64,000 nt of DNA from NCBI RefSeq assembly GCF_002831685.1, contig NZ_CP025119.1, positions 2,938,501 through 3,002,500 on the forward strand, written 5' to 3'. The position numbers and the translations under genes were made by a program. The notes beneath the pieces are model-generated. The model saw nothing but the letters and a program-made list of their open reading frames with translations. It was not told where the DNA came from and ran no database searches. Source of the DNA: Polaribacter sp. ALD11. GTDB lineage: Bacteria; Bacteroidota; Bacteroidia; Flavobacteriales; Flavobacteriaceae. Below, piece by piece: positions 1 to 10,514 of this stretch (position 1 is its first letter; each line of letters begins with the position of its first letter).

Positions 1-720
1 GGAACGCAAAAAGAATGGTATGATCAATGGAAAGAAACGCGTTTAAAATGGCATTTATCTTTAGGAATGGGAGCAGAGAATTACCGTTTTCATGACCATG
101 ATAAATTAGCGCATTACGCAGATGCAGCAGCAGATATTGAGTTTAAATTTCCATTCGGATTTAAAGAGTTAGAAGGAATTCATTCTCGTACAGATTTCGA
201 TTTAAAGGCACACGAAGAGCACTCTGGTAAGAAGTTACAATATTTCGATCACGAAGAAAATAAGAGCTATACACCTTATGTCGTAGAAACTTCTATTGGT
301 TTAGATAGAATGTTTTTAGCTGTTTTTTCTAATTCTTTACAAGAAGAAGAACTAGAAAACGGAACTACAAGAACGGTCTTAAAATTACCAGCTGTATTGG
401 CACCATTTAAAGCGGCTATTTTTCCGTTAGTTAAAAAAGATGGTTTACCAGAAGTTGCTCGTAAAATTATGGACGATTTAAAATGGGATTTTAACGTTTT
501 TTATGACGAAAAAGATGCCGTTGGTAAACGTTATAGAAGACAAGATGCTGCCGGAACTCCGTTTTGTATCACTGTAGATCATGAATCTTTAGAAGACAAT
601 TCAGTTACCATTCGTCACAGAGATACTATGGAGCAAAAACGTGTAAAAATTTCTGATTTAAAAGAAATTATTAAAGCTGAAGTTGCTGTAAAAACTTGGC
701 TACAGAAAATAGAAGCTTAA
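1..720 (+). CDS. glyS: Glycyl-tRNA synthetase, C-terminal part (5' truncated by window)
   Basis: The open frame runs in from the first base, so the true start lies outside the window; 239 residues are visible out of roughly 510 for the single-chain class II enzyme. It charges tRNA-Gly with glycine in the cytoplasm. The visible part holds the end of the class II catalytic core, with the motif 3-type stretch VETSIGLDRMFLA, and then the C-terminal anticodon-binding domain (LPAVLAPFKAAIFPLVKKDG onward). It ends in KTWLQKIEA. A palindromic hairpin with a T-run follows the stop. The assignment rests on these family stretches; only the 5' end is missing. Confidence 0.95.
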   Translation, partial: GTQKEWYDQWKETRLKWHLSLGMGAENYRFHDHDKLAHYADAAADIEFKFPFGFKELEGIHSRTDFDLKAHEEHSGKKLQYFDHEENKSYTPYVVETSIGLDRMFLAVFSNSLQEEELENGTTRTVLKLPAVLAPFKAAIFPLVKKDGLPEVARKIMDDLKWDFNVFYDEKDAVGKRYRRQDAAGTPFCITVDHESLEDNSVTIRHRDTMEQKRVKISDLKEIIKAEVAVKTWLQKIEA

Positions 721-791
721 ATTTATATCATATCTAGGACTTTTAAAATCTTGTAGGTATGCTTAAAATATAGATTTTTGATAAAATAAGC

Positions 792-828
792 AGACCTCAC
801 AGATTTTAAAATCTGTGAGGTCTTTTTT
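792..828 (+). terminator. Palindromic repeat copy 1, acting as terminator of glyS
   Basis: A perfect 32-base palindrome (arm AGACCTCACAGATTTT, 792-823) is followed by a run of T. It lies just after glyS and just before the end of the convergent gene. It belongs to the four-copy GACCTCAC family (see 41909, 54468, 55694). The T-run on the + strand makes intrinsic termination of glyS likely. Confidence 0.75.
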
Positions 829-831
829 TGA

Positions 832-3165
832 TTATTTAACTTCTATCAGTTGTTCTTCATAAATTATTTTTCCAGTAGAGGTAATTCCTTCAAGAAATAT
901 CTTCATATACTTTTGATTTGTGTTAGGTATTTTGAAAGAAGAACTATTTTCAACATCATCGATCTTAATTCTCGGTTTCCAAAAAATAGCTCCATATTTT
1001 TTATAAAAGTCAGTATGAAAGGATACGTATGATGGTTGGTAGTATTCTTTTTCAATAGCATAACCAAATGAAACTTCGTTTTTTGAAAATGATTTCTTTT
1101 TATTACCATTTTTAAAATTATCATTGGAAAAAATATGTATTTCACCAAAACCTGTTTGGGAAATTATAATTTCTTTAATATCGCTTAGAGTTGTAAATAG
1201 CAATTGGTCTAAAGAACTGTAACCGCTTTCGTCTTGAATTAAGTTGTTATCCAAATAAACCTTCGTGGGCTTAACAGTTAATAAGCTAATTGTAGCTCCT
1301 CTAGCGCTAAAAATGGATACTCCATCGATTGATTCTTTTACGTTAAAACGTTTTGTTTTAATAAAAGTTAAAACACGTAGCTTAAGGGGGAAATTTTCGT
1401 CAATCTTATAAGACCGGGAAGGGCCAATGACGAGTGAGTTATTTTTTTTAACCTTTTTAGTTCTTGACTTTATTGTGAATTCATCTAATTTAGTCCTTTC
1501 GCCTATGAAATTATTGTAGCTTACTTCTTTAGTAGAAATATTAAAAGTTTTTTCAATTTTTGTAGAACTCATTTTATCATCAGTTTTTAACGGAGAAAAT
1601 TGAAGATAAATTTTTTCTGCTTTTATCTTCTTTTTTTGTTTAGTTGATAAGCTGATTTTTGTGTTTTGTTTTAAATTTAAATGTTCAAATTTAAATTTGT
1701 TATTTTCTATAGGAGCAGATAATATTAAATTATTCTCAGGTGATATTAAAAAAACTGTTTTTGACTCTTTGTTGGAATTAATTGTACCATCAATAGATAT
1801 TCCTCTTTCAAACTCAAAATTTGTAACGGGTGGGTTGTTAAAAATATTATGCCACTTATATTTACTCCAACCTTGAGTTAATAGTAATAAATCCAAATCT
1901 CTTAGTTTGTTCCTATTTATATGGTTAAAATAATATGATGGACTTTCTATTTTTCCATTAATATAAGGCTTAATAAGAAAACTAGATATAATATTATTTT
2001 TAGGATTGTAGCTTTTTGTAGATTCTGGTAAAATAGAAGCGCTTAGATAATATGTTTCCTTCTTATTTTTATATATGTTAATAGATAAAGAATCTGAATT
2101 CTTCTTAATTAATGAAATAGTTGGTTTGTCGAATAGATTTTTGTTATAATTAAAAAAGATTCTTTCAGCAAGAGGAGTGTTATTTTCACTTAGAAGTGTA
2201 ACTATATTTATACCTGGGGCTAATTTTTTAGAATTTAAATTGATATTATATTCTGTAGCACCTTCATTGAATATAAAAGTCTGCTTTAATGTTTTATTAG
2301 TATTATGGATATAGAGGGTATATTCTTTTCCAATTAAGTCTTTTAAGGTTAATGAGTTTGTTTTTACAAATATACTTATGAAAGTTGTATTTGGGTTAAA
2401 AATAGATAAGGTTGTTCCTTTTTTTTCTGCTCTAGGTATTTTTTTTATAATTTTTGTTTTATCAAAGAAGGTAATTTCGGCAGTATATTCTTCATTAGAT
2501 TTATAAATGAAATCAAAACTACCAATCCCTAATAAATTGGTGTTAAATTTTGCTATTAAATTTTTCTTACTATCAAAAACCTGACCTTCTTTTATGTTAA
2601 CGCCATTGCTATTCTTATTTTTAACAATAATACCTATCGTGTTTTCTATAGATTCAATTATGTGGCCACTTTCAGGAAGAAACTGTATGTCATATATGTT
2701 CTTTGAAACTTCTTTTTCCTCTTTCTTTTTTTTAGAACTAGCTTGTATTATTTCTATTTTTTGAAAATAAGACTCATCTTCTTTAAAGTTTTTCATCCAA
2801 TTAGTATTGGCTTTTACATAATAAAACCTATCCTTAAAAGTTGAATCTATTTTAATATTTCCTGTTCCAATACCTTCTTGAATATATATAAGTTTTTTTG
2901 TTTTTAAGTTTCCAATACTATCGTAGATAGAGACATAAAGATTCTCTGTATTTTTGTTTAATTTTTTAGAATTTAAATTATAGATGTATGATTTAAACCA
3001 AAGTTCTTCACCAGGAATAAAAGTTGTTTTATTAAGGTGTAAATAGGGTGTTTCTTTTTCTAGAGAAAAATATTTTTTGTAATTAAGATCTACGTTTTTT
3101 TTTTCTTGAGAGGAAGTGTTGTTGAAAATTAAAAAGAATAGTATTAATGTTATTTTGGTTTTCAT
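832..3165 (-). CDS. Large exported MG2/TonB-plug-like surface protein
   Basis: A 777-residue protein with a cleavable signal peptide (hydrophobic segment to about residue 19, ending NTSSQ). The N-terminal part contains YLHLNKTTFIPGEELWFKSY, typical of the macroglobulin-like MG2 domain in large Bacteroidota outer-surface proteins. The middle is beta-rich repeats. Near residues 600-700 is a segment resembling a TonB-receptor plug (VYLDNNLIQDE ... IKEIIISQTGFGEIHIFSN). There is no beta-barrel, so it is not a TonB receptor itself. The gene is very lysine-, asparagine- and A/T-rich compared with its neighbours. It converges on glyS and has no operon partner. Its function is unknown; periplasmic or surface location is inferred. 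Confidence 0.75.
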   Translation of the reverse strand: MKTKITLILFFLIFNNTSSQEKKNVDLNYKKYFSLEKETPYLHLNKTTFIPGEELWFKSYIYNLNSKKLNKNTENLYVSIYDSIGNLKTKKLIYIQEGIGTGNIKIDSTFKDRFYYVKANTNWMKNFKEDESYFQKIEIIQASSKKKKEEKEVSKNIYDIQFLPESGHIIESIENTIGIIVKNKNSNGVNIKEGQVFDSKKNLIAKFNTNLLGIGSFDFIYKSNEEYTAEITFFDKTKIIKKIPRAEKKGTTLSIFNPNTTFISIFVKTNSLTLKDLIGKEYTLYIHNTNKTLKQTFIFNEGATEYNINLNSKKLAPGINIVTLLSENNTPLAERIFFNYNKNLFDKPTISLIKKNSDSLSINIYKNKKETYYLSASILPESTKSYNPKNNIISSFLIKPYINGKIESPSYYFNHINRNKLRDLDLLLLTQGWSKYKWHNIFNNPPVTNFEFERGISIDGTINSNKESKTVFLISPENNLILSAPIENNKFKFEHLNLKQNTKISLSTKQKKKIKAEKIYLQFSPLKTDDKMSSTKIEKTFNISTKEVSYNNFIGERTKLDEFTIKSRTKKVKKNNSLVIGPSRSYKIDENFPLKLRVLTFIKTKRFNVKESIDGVSIFSARGATISLLTVKPTKVYLDNNLIQDESGYSSLDQLLFTTLSDIKEIIISQTGFGEIHIFSNDNFKNGNKKKSFSKNEVSFGYAIEKEYYQPSYVSFHTDFYKKYGAIFWKPRIKIDDVENSSSFKIPNTNQKYMKIFLEGITSTGKIIYEEQLIEVK

Positions 3166-3418
3166 TATTTTTTTTTAAATGTAATCAAAATTTTCAATTT
3201 AGTAAGGGTTTTTGTGTAAAAACTATCTGCCTAGTTTCATGCAATTGTCATTTTCCTATAGAGCATTATTTGATGATTAGAAATTTAAATTAAAAGATGA
3301 TTTTCTATATAAAATATTTTTTAATTTAATAGTATTTATTAAGGTGTTGTTGTAAGTACCTGATGTGTTCATACTGACAAAAGGGGGGCAAGTTATTGTT
3401 GTTTTTTTTTAAATAAAG
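3166..3418. other. AT-rich intergenic region with no recognisable gene
   Basis: Between the surface-protein start and the groEL terminator I see no ORF of credible length, no RNA gene and no repeat shared with the rest of the window. The promoter of the minus-strand surface protein should lie at its left edge, but I could not pick out a convincing -7/-33 pair. Confidence 0.5.
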
Positions 3419-3447
3419 AAAGCCAGTAATCTTAGATTACTGGCTTT
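3410..3447 (-). terminator. Rho-independent terminator of groESL
   Basis: Stem AAAGCCAGTAATC (3419-3431) pairs perfectly with GATTACTGGCTTT (3435-3447) around a 3-base loop. Read on the minus strand it is followed by a T-rich tract (TTCTTTATTT). It sits about 50 bases past the groEL stop. Confidence 0.8.
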
Positions 3448-3496
3448 ATAATTACTTGACGTTTCTGTAGAATACCCTATTTATGAGAGTTAATCA

Positions 3497-5149
<1,653 letters not shown>

Positions 5150-5199
5150 TTAACTGTTTATTCGCTTAATTGTTGCTACTTAATACTGCAACTGTAAAC

Positions 5200-5475
5200 T
5201 TATATAATCGCTAAAATGTCGCTTTCACGCATCATTAAATAATCTTTTCCTTCTAATTTTAAATCAGTTCCACCGTATTTACTATATAAAACAGTATCAC
5301 CAACTTTTACCGTTAAAGGCTCATCAACTTTTCCGTTTCCAATAGCAACAACAGTTCCTTGTTGTGGTTTTTCTTTAGCGTTGTCTGGAATGATTAATCC
5401 AGAAGCTGTTTTTGTTTCTGCAGGTGCAGGTTCTACAAGAACTCTGTCTGCTAAAGGTCTAATGTTTAATCCCAT
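5200..5475 (-). CDS. groS: Co-chaperonin GroES (Cpn10)
   Basis: 91 residues, the usual size. It forms the heptameric lid of the GroEL cage. Diagnostic stretches are [13 protein letters not shown] at the start, the mobile loop [20 protein letters not shown] at about 20-40 and [22 protein letters not shown]. It is the first gene of the groESL operon, transcribed leftward. The 5' leader of about 80 bases carries a sequence resembling a -24/-12 promoter. Confidence 0.98.
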   Translation of the reverse strand: MGLNIRPLADRVLVEPAPAETKTASGLIIPDNAKEKPQQGTVVAIGNGKVDEPLTVKVGDTVLYSKYGGTDLKLEGKDYLMMRESDILAII

Positions 5476-5524
5476 TTTTTATATTTTTATTATTAATTAA
5501 ATTAAGTTTTACACTATAAAAGTA

Positions 5525-5541
5525 GTCAGAAATTATGCCAC
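5525..5541 (-). promoter_or_regulatory. Possible sigma-54-like (-24/-12) promoter of groESL
   Basis: On the minus strand TGGCATAATTTCTGAC lies about 50 bases before the groES start. It keeps TGGCA and has the GG-N10-G spacing of a -24/-12 promoter, but the -12 half reads TGA rather than TGC. A TGTCAGG sequence lies just upstream (minus, 5557-5551). A sigma-54 activator is encoded 1.8 kb away. The match is partial, so this is a candidate only. Confidence 0.3.
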
Positions 5542-5594
5542 TATATTAAACCTGACATTTTTTTCAAATAATTAATATTGAAGTAAAAATTAGC

Positions 5595-5633
5595 ACAAAA
5601 AAAATGCCAACGTGTCATCCACATTGGCATTTT
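5595..5633 (-). terminator. Rho-independent terminator of the secG operon
   Basis: Arms AAAATGCCAA (5601-5610) and TTGGCATTTT (5624-5633) form a hairpin; read on the minus strand it is followed by a run of eight T. It lies 20 bases beyond the secG stop and closes the operon ahead of groES. Confidence 0.85.
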
Positions 5634-5653
5634 AAGTTATATCTAACAGATAT

Positions 5654-5983
5654 TTATTGTATACTATCGTTAGTATTTGTTGTTGGAACTGCAGGAGTTG
5701 TTGTTTCTACACCGTCTAAAGTATTTTTTAATTCAAAATTATTATCTCCTGCTCTAGGAATAGCAAAATTTGATAATAAAATTAAAGCAAACATAGCGAT
5801 AGCTAAAGTCCAAGTTGTTCTGTCTAAAAAGTTGTTTGTGTTTTGCACACCACCTAAAGATTGTGCTCCACCACCTCCAAAAGAAGAAGATAATCCTCCA
5901 CCTTTAGGATTTTGTACCATCACTATTAAGATTAATGCAATGGCTACAATCAAAATTAAAACTAAAAACGCCGTGTAACTCAT
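5654..5983 (-). CDS. secG: Preprotein translocase subunit SecG
   Basis: 109 residues with two transmembrane helices (about 4-22 and 58-74) joined by a Gly-rich loop. The hallmark is VMVQNPKGGGLSSSFGGGG. It stimulates SecYEG-mediated export across the inner membrane. The C-terminal tail is short, Thr/Asn-rich and poorly conserved, as usual in this phylum. It is the last gene of a four-gene operon and overlaps the upstream gene by 4 bases, so translation is probably coupled. A strong terminator follows. Confidence 0.95.
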   Translation of the reverse strand: MSYTAFLVLILIVAIALILIVMVQNPKGGGLSSSFGGGGAQSLGGVQNTNNFLDRTTWTLAIAMFALILLSNFAIPRAGDNNFELKNTLDGVETTTPAVPTTNTNDSIQ

Positions 5984-6771
5984 GATTTATTTTTTTGTAA
6001 AATTTGTATTCTTTTAATTTGGTCTGCAAAGAAACCACTTTTTTCTGGATATTTCAAACTTAAAATTCTATAAGCTTGCATTGCATTTTCGTACTTCTTT
6101 TGCTCTAAATAAACTTTTGCCAAAGTTTCTGTCATTAAAGCTGCGTCTTGTCTATTTTTACTTACAGGAACAGCGAATTCTTTTCCTTTTTCTAAAGGGA
6201 TAATTTTAGGATTATTTTGAATAAATTTATCAATTAAATCTTCTTTTCCTACAACTTTTTTAATTGTTTTTTCTTCCTTTCTAGCAATGGGTTCTTTTGT
6301 GGATAGTTGTAACCATTGATTAAATGAGTGGTTTTCTGCGGAAGAAAAAGATAAAGGCTTTCCTATTTCTAAGTTTTCTTCAACGTTTACAGTTTCTTCA
6401 ATTTTAGGTGTTATTTCTGTAGTTGTTGTTGAAGAAATTGCTATTGGTTTTTCTGAAGAAAGTCTTTCTGATATTTGTTGATGAATATTCTCATCATTTT
6501 TAATATCAGTCTTAAAAGAAGTAATGTAATTAAATAAAACGGTTCTGTCTGTTGTGTATGCTGCAGTTACTTTTAACTCATTATTGTATTTAAAACTATT
6601 TTGATTTTTTAACCCTTTTAAGTATAAAACTCTTGCCGCTTGAAAATAAGGAAATTCTTCTACAACAGCTTTTAATTCGGCAGTTTCTAATTGCTGAATT
6701 TCAGTTTTAATATCTAATAAATTTATAAAAGTATTTGTTTTCAAATTCTTATTTTCAACTAATATTACCAC
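5980..6771 (-). CDS. TPR-like hypothetical protein of the lptE-secG operon
   Basis: 263 residues with no signal peptide or membrane span. The C-terminal third reads as a tetratricopeptide repeat (LAKVYLEQKKYENAMQAYRILSLKYPE, about residues 210-240). The middle is a low-complexity Thr/Glu-rich linker. The start used is GTG and overlaps the end of lptE by 7 bases; an ATG start at this end is not available, so the exact N-terminus is uncertain. It overlaps secG by 4 bases. Role unknown; the operon suggests a link to envelope biogenesis, which is inference. Confidence 0.75.
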   Translation of the reverse strand: MVILVENKNLKTNTFINLLDIKTEIQQLETAELKAVVEEFPYFQAARVLYLKGLKNQNSFKYNNELKVTAAYTTDRTVLFNYITSFKTDIKNDENIHQQISERLSSEKPIAISSTTTTEITPKIEETVNVEENLEIGKPLSFSSAENHSFNQWLQLSTKEPIARKEEKTIKKVVGKEDLIDKFIQNNPKIIPLEKGKEFAVPVSKNRQDAALMTETLAKVYLEQKKYENAMQAYRILSLKYPEKSGFFADQIKRIQILQKNKS

Positions 6772-7271
6772 TTACCAACAGAAGCGTTAAATATATCTTG
6801 TGTAATTCTATCTATAATTTCATCAAATGCAGCTTCTAAAACGCTACCCGTTAACTGCGAAGTTGCAGGATAATCTGAATAAAAAGAAAAAGATTGCTCA
6901 AAATCTTTCTTTTCATCTGTATTGTTTATATATCTAACATTTACTGTAATGGTAAGTCTGTTTTGTGCAGATGTTTGCTGAGAAGTAGCACTCATCGGTG
7001 CAATTCTATAACTCGTTATTTCTCCACTAAAGTGCAAATCTCCATTTGTAGAAACTAAAGTTAAGTTTGTTTGACGTGTAAACAAATCTTGTAATTCTAG
7101 CGTAAATTGCTGACTTAAGGCTGGTTCTATTAATTGTGCTTGATTCGGGAAGAAATCTATCTGAATCGTTTTTGCGTTTCCTACATCTCCTCCTGTAAAA
7201 CCGTAAATTCCGCACCCTACAAAAAAGAAGGTACTTATTGTAAATAAAGCAATATAAAGTGATTTTTTCAT
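6765..7271 (-). CDS. lptE: LPS-assembly lipoprotein LptE
   Basis: 168 residues with a lipoprotein signal (hydrophobic run and lipobox FVGC, Cys20). The mature part begins GIYGFTGGDVGNAKTIQIDFFPNQA and ends in a helix (EAAFDEIIDRITQDIFN), the layout of Bacteroidota LptE. It acts in the outer membrane as plug and partner of LptD in lipopolysaccharide insertion. It starts 4 bases after the sigma-54 activator gene and overlaps the next gene, so it is firmly in the operon. The family is divergent; the call rests on size, lipobox, fold pattern and context. Confidence 0.85.
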   Translation of the reverse strand: MKKSLYIALFTISTFFFVGCGIYGFTGGDVGNAKTIQIDFFPNQAQLIEPALSQQFTLELQDLFTRQTNLTLVSTNGDLHFSGEITSYRIAPMSATSQQTSAQNRLTITVNVRYINNTDEKKDFEQSFSFYSDYPATSQLTGSVLEAAFDEIIDRITQDIFNASVGKW

Positions 7272-7275
7272 GTCT

Positions 7276-8499
7276 TTATAAGTCGTATTGTTTAATTTTT
7301 CGATACAGCGTTCTTTCAGAAATACCCAATTCTTTTGCTGCTAATTTTCGTTTATTGTTGTTTTTTTCGAGCGATTTTTTAATCATCTCTATTTCTTTGT
7401 CTTGTAAAGATAAAGATTCATCTTCTTCAATAGTCTCAATAAAGTCGTACTCTTTTTCTTTAGAAGAGTTTTGTGGAATATTCATTACTTCGATATTATG
7501 CTCTTTTCTTTCTTGATCTGCATATATCTTTTCTATTAATTGATGATTTCTTTCTTCTACTTCCTCAATGTCTCCTGTTTTCATTAAATCGAGTGTCAAC
7601 TTCTTTAAATCGTTGATGTCATTACGCATATCAAATAAAATTTTATACATAATATCTCTTTCCGAAGAAAAATCATTCTCTTTTTTACCTCCAATTACAG
7701 CAGGTAAATTCCCTTTGTTATTAGGTAGGTAATACTGAAGTTTAGCAGCAGTAATCATTCTACTTTCTTCAATTACAGAAATTTGTTCTGCTAAATTTTT
7801 TAATTGACGAATATTTCCAGGAAAACGATAGTTAAGTAAAATAGTAACTGCATCTTCATCTAATCTTATAGAAGGCATTCTATATTTCTGTGCAAAATCT
7901 GCTGCAAATTTTCTGAATAGCAAATGAATATCTTCATTACGCTCCCTTAGTGGAGGTAGATCAATTTCGACAGTACTTAGTCTATAATATAAGTCTTCTC
8001 TAAATTTTTCATTTTGAATAGCAGAGTGCATGTTAACATTAGTTGCAGCTACAATTCTAACATTTGTTTTTTGTGTTTTTGAGGACCCTACTTTTATAAA
8101 CTCTCCGTTTTCTAAAACACGTAACAACCGTACTTGAGTTGTTAATGGCAATTCACCAACTTCATCTAAAAAAATGGTTCCACCATCTGCAACTTCAAAA
8201 TATCCTTTTCTGTCTTGTGTTGCACCTGTAAAAGAACCTTTTTCATGTCCGAATAATTCACTATCTATGGTTCCTTCTGGAATTGCACCACAATTTACCG
8301 CAATGTATTTTGCGTGTTTTCGATGTGATAAAGAGTGTATTATTTTAGGAATACTTTCTTTACCAACACCACTTTCTCCTGTAACTAAAACAGAAATATC
8401 AGTAGGCGCAACTCTAACCGCTTTTTCTAAAGCACGGTTTAAATGTATATCGTTACCAATAATTCCAAAACGTTGTTTTAATGCTTGTAAGTTTTCCAT
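7276..8499 (-). CDS. Sigma-54 interaction domain transcriptional activator
   Basis: 407 residues. The AAA+ core starts almost at the N-terminus: Walker A GESGVGKE at 41-48, the sigma-54 contact loop GSFTGA at 88-93 (the usual GAFTGA with Ala to Ser), Walker B as IFLDEVGELP, and arginine fingers in the LPPLRERNEDI region. A Fis-type helix-turn-helix ends the protein (NNNKRKLAAKELGISERTLYRKIKQ). There is no receiver or sensor domain at the N-terminus, so its activity is set by partners or level. It is the first gene of the lptE-secG operon. A ParaN-type 70-residue acidic linker joins core and HTH. Confidence 0.9.
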   Translation of the reverse strand: MENLQALKQRFGIIGNDIHLNRALEKAVRVAPTDISVLVTGESGVGKESIPKIIHSLSHRKHAKYIAVNCGAIPEGTIDSELFGHEKGSFTGATQDRKGYFEVADGGTIFLDEVGELPLTTQVRLLRVLENGEFIKVGSSKTQKTNVRIVAATNVNMHSAIQNEKFREDLYYRLSTVEIDLPPLRERNEDIHLLFRKFAADFAQKYRMPSIRLDEDAVTILLNYRFPGNIRQLKNLAEQISVIEESRMITAAKLQYYLPNNKGNLPAVIGGKKENDFSSERDIMYKILFDMRNDINDLKKLTLDLMKTGDIEEVEERNHQLIEKIYADQERKEHNIEVMNIPQNSSKEKEYDFIETIEEDESLSLQDKEIEMIKKSLEKNNNKRKLAAKELGISERTLYRKIKQYDL

Positions 8500-8634
8500 A
8501 TTTTCTTTTTTGAAGCAGGATTATTTTAATTCAAGGTTTAAGACGTCTTGTTTCTTGCCTCTTGATTTTTTTTAACAATTGTATATAGAAAAGAAATTTA
8601 ATTTTCTGATGCTATGTTTTTTATAAATATACTT

Positions 8635-8700
8635 AGCCCTGATTGAAGTGACATCCTTTTTATTTTTCATAAAAAGATATAACGGAAAGCAGGAAATAGC
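8635..8700 (+). repeat. AGCCCTG-type structured intergenic element (single copy here)
   Basis: The sequence begins AGCCCTGATTGAAGTGACAT, continues through a hairpin of T5/A5 type (CCTTTTT...AAAAAGAT) and ends GGAAAGCAGGAAATAGC. CCTG near the left and CAGG near the right can pair. From general familiarity this resembles an element often seen between flavobacterial genes; I could not run a search. It lies just past the miaB stop. The strand given is arbitrary. Confidence 0.5.
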
Positions 8701-8702
8701 TT

Positions 8703-10157
8703 CTAATTATTATCAGAATAGCCAACCACAGTACCTTTTAAGGTTGCAGAAGTACAATCTTCTACTTTTACCATTACAAAATCGCCTAACTTATAGTCGT
8801 CTTTTGCAAAAACAGCTACGGTATTTTGTGTATTTCTACCTTTCCATTCATTCGGGTTTTTCTTAGAAGTACCTTCAATTAAAAACTCTTCCGTTTTACC
8901 TAAATGTTGCTCTGTTCTATATAAAGCGTGTTCTTGCTGTAAATCGATTATTTCTTGTAACCTTCGTTTTTTTGTTTCTTGTGGTACGTCATCTTCCATC
9001 TTGTTACCAGCCAAAGTTCCTGGTCTTTCTGAATATGTAAACATAAAACCGAAGTCGTATTTTACATATTTCATCAATTCTAAAGTATCTTTATGGTCTT
9101 CTTCTGTTTCTCCGCAGAAACCAACAATCATATCTTGAGATAATGACATTTCTGGAATAATCTTAAAAATATTATCTACCAACGTCATATATTCTTCACG
9201 AGTATGTTGTCTATTCATGGCTTTCAACATCGCGTTACTTCCACTTTGAACAGGTAAATGTAAATATTTACAAATATTTCTATGTTTTGCCATTACATGA
9301 ATAACATCTAAACTCATGTCTTGCGGATTTGAAGTTGAAAAGCGAAAACGTGTTTTTGGGAATTTTGTAGCACACATGTCTAATAATTCTGCAAAACCTA
9401 CCGCAGTTGCTTGCGCCATTTCAGTCGCTTTTTTAAAGTCTTTTTTCAAACCACCACCAAACCATAAGAAACTATCTACGTTTTGCCCAAGCAATGTAAT
9501 TTCTTTAAAGTTTTGGTCTACCATAGATTGAACTTCTTCTAAAATACTCTTAGGATCTCTACTTCTTTCGCGTCCTCTAGTAAAAGGAACTACACAGAAA
9601 GTACACATATTATCACAACCTCTTGTAATAGAAACAAATGCTGTAACCCCGTTTGTGTTTAAACGAACCGGAGAAATATCTCCATAGGTTTCATCTTTAG
9701 ATAAGATAACATTTACAGCATTTCTACCTTCGCTAACTTCGCTTAATAGATTTGGTAAATCTTTGTATGCGTCTGGTCCTACAACCAAATCAACAATTTT
9801 TTCTTCCTCTAAAAATTTCTCTTTCAAGCGTTCTGCCATACAACCCAAAACCCCAACTTTCATTTTAGGATTTACTTTTTTTACAGCATTGTATTTTTGC
9901 AAACGTCTTCTAACAGAAGTTTCTGCTTTTTCTCTAATAGAGCAAGTATTTACTAAAACTAAATCTGCTTCTTCTAGTATCTGAGTGGTATTATACCCTT
10001 CTTTGTCTAAAATTGAAGCAACAATTTCACTGTCATTCATATTCATTTGACAGCCGTAGCTTTCTATGAATAGCTTCTTTGTGTTTTCTGCTTTATTTTT
10101 AGTTACAAGAGCTTTCCCTTGTATTTTCTCGTCAATAACTTTTTCGATTGGTTCCAT
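8703..10157 (-). CDS. miaB: tRNA-2-methylthio-N6-isopentenyladenosine methylthiotransferase MiaB
   Basis: 484 residues from the chosen ATG at 10157; an in-frame ATG 17 codons upstream would add a hydrophobic stretch foreign to the family. MiaB is a radical-SAM enzyme that methylthiolates i6A37 in tRNAs. The N-terminal domain has three Fe-S cysteines (SYGCQMN, NTCSIREKA, LGCMAER). The radical-SAM motif is RGCDNMCTFCVVP (CxxxCxxC), and a TRAM domain closes the protein. The gene is monocistronic, with a 203-base gap to the sigma-54 activator. The methylthio donor Cys arrangement is intact. Confidence 0.95.
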   Translation of the reverse strand: MEPIEKVIDEKIQGKALVTKNKAENTKKLFIESYGCQMNMNDSEIVASILDKEGYNTTQILEEADLVLVNTCSIREKAETSVRRRLQKYNAVKKVNPKMKVGVLGCMAERLKEKFLEEEKIVDLVVGPDAYKDLPNLLSEVSEGRNAVNVILSKDETYGDISPVRLNTNGVTAFVSITRGCDNMCTFCVVPFTRGRERSRDPKSILEEVQSMVDQNFKEITLLGQNVDSFLWFGGGLKKDFKKATEMAQATAVGFAELLDMCATKFPKTRFRFSTSNPQDMSLDVIHVMAKHRNICKYLHLPVQSGSNAMLKAMNRQHTREEYMTLVDNIFKIIPEMSLSQDMIVGFCGETEEDHKDTLELMKYVKYDFGFMFTYSERPGTLAGNKMEDDVPQETKKRRLQEIIDLQQEHALYRTEQHLGKTEEFLIEGTSKKNPNEWKGRNTQNTVAVFAKDDYKLGDFVMVKVEDCTSATLKGTVVGYSDNN

Positions 10158-10401
10158 ATTCAAAAAATGAAATGCAAATATACAACCAAAAATGAAAATG
10201 AGTGACAAGTTGGCAGAAAGTATTGTTAAATCAATATAAAAGAGTTGTTAAAAAATAAATCAATTTTTAAGAACCTTGTTATTTTGTGAAAATTATATGA
10301 GGTAATAATTTATAGTTTTTATAAATGTATTTTAATTGAAGTAGTTTTTTAAAGTTTAAATTTATACAAATAATTTATATGATGTAGTCGAAATTGTTTT
10401 T

Positions 10402-10425
10402 AAAACAGGTATAAATACCTGTTTT
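10402..10425. promoter_or_regulatory. Inverted repeat in the upstream region of the repeat-protein gene
   Basis: AAAACAGGTAT and ATACCTGTTTT form a perfect 11-base inverted repeat separated by AA. It lies about 90 bases before the ATG of the YadA-like gene in a 350-base region that otherwise shows nothing recognisable. The 2-base spacer suits a protein-binding operator better than an RNA hairpin, but neither is shown. Confidence 0.35.
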
Positions 10426-10514
10426 TGAGGTCTTGTGTGTCAAAAATAGTGATGTTTTTTTATTTTCTATTTATTTTTACACTTCATTCTTAATAGAAAT
10501 TAAAATTACATATT

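Noticed and set aside
10210..10230. TTGGCAGAAAGTATTG as a sigma-54 promoter
   Set aside because: The spacing between GG and the TG is off and the nearest + strand gene is about 300 bases away.
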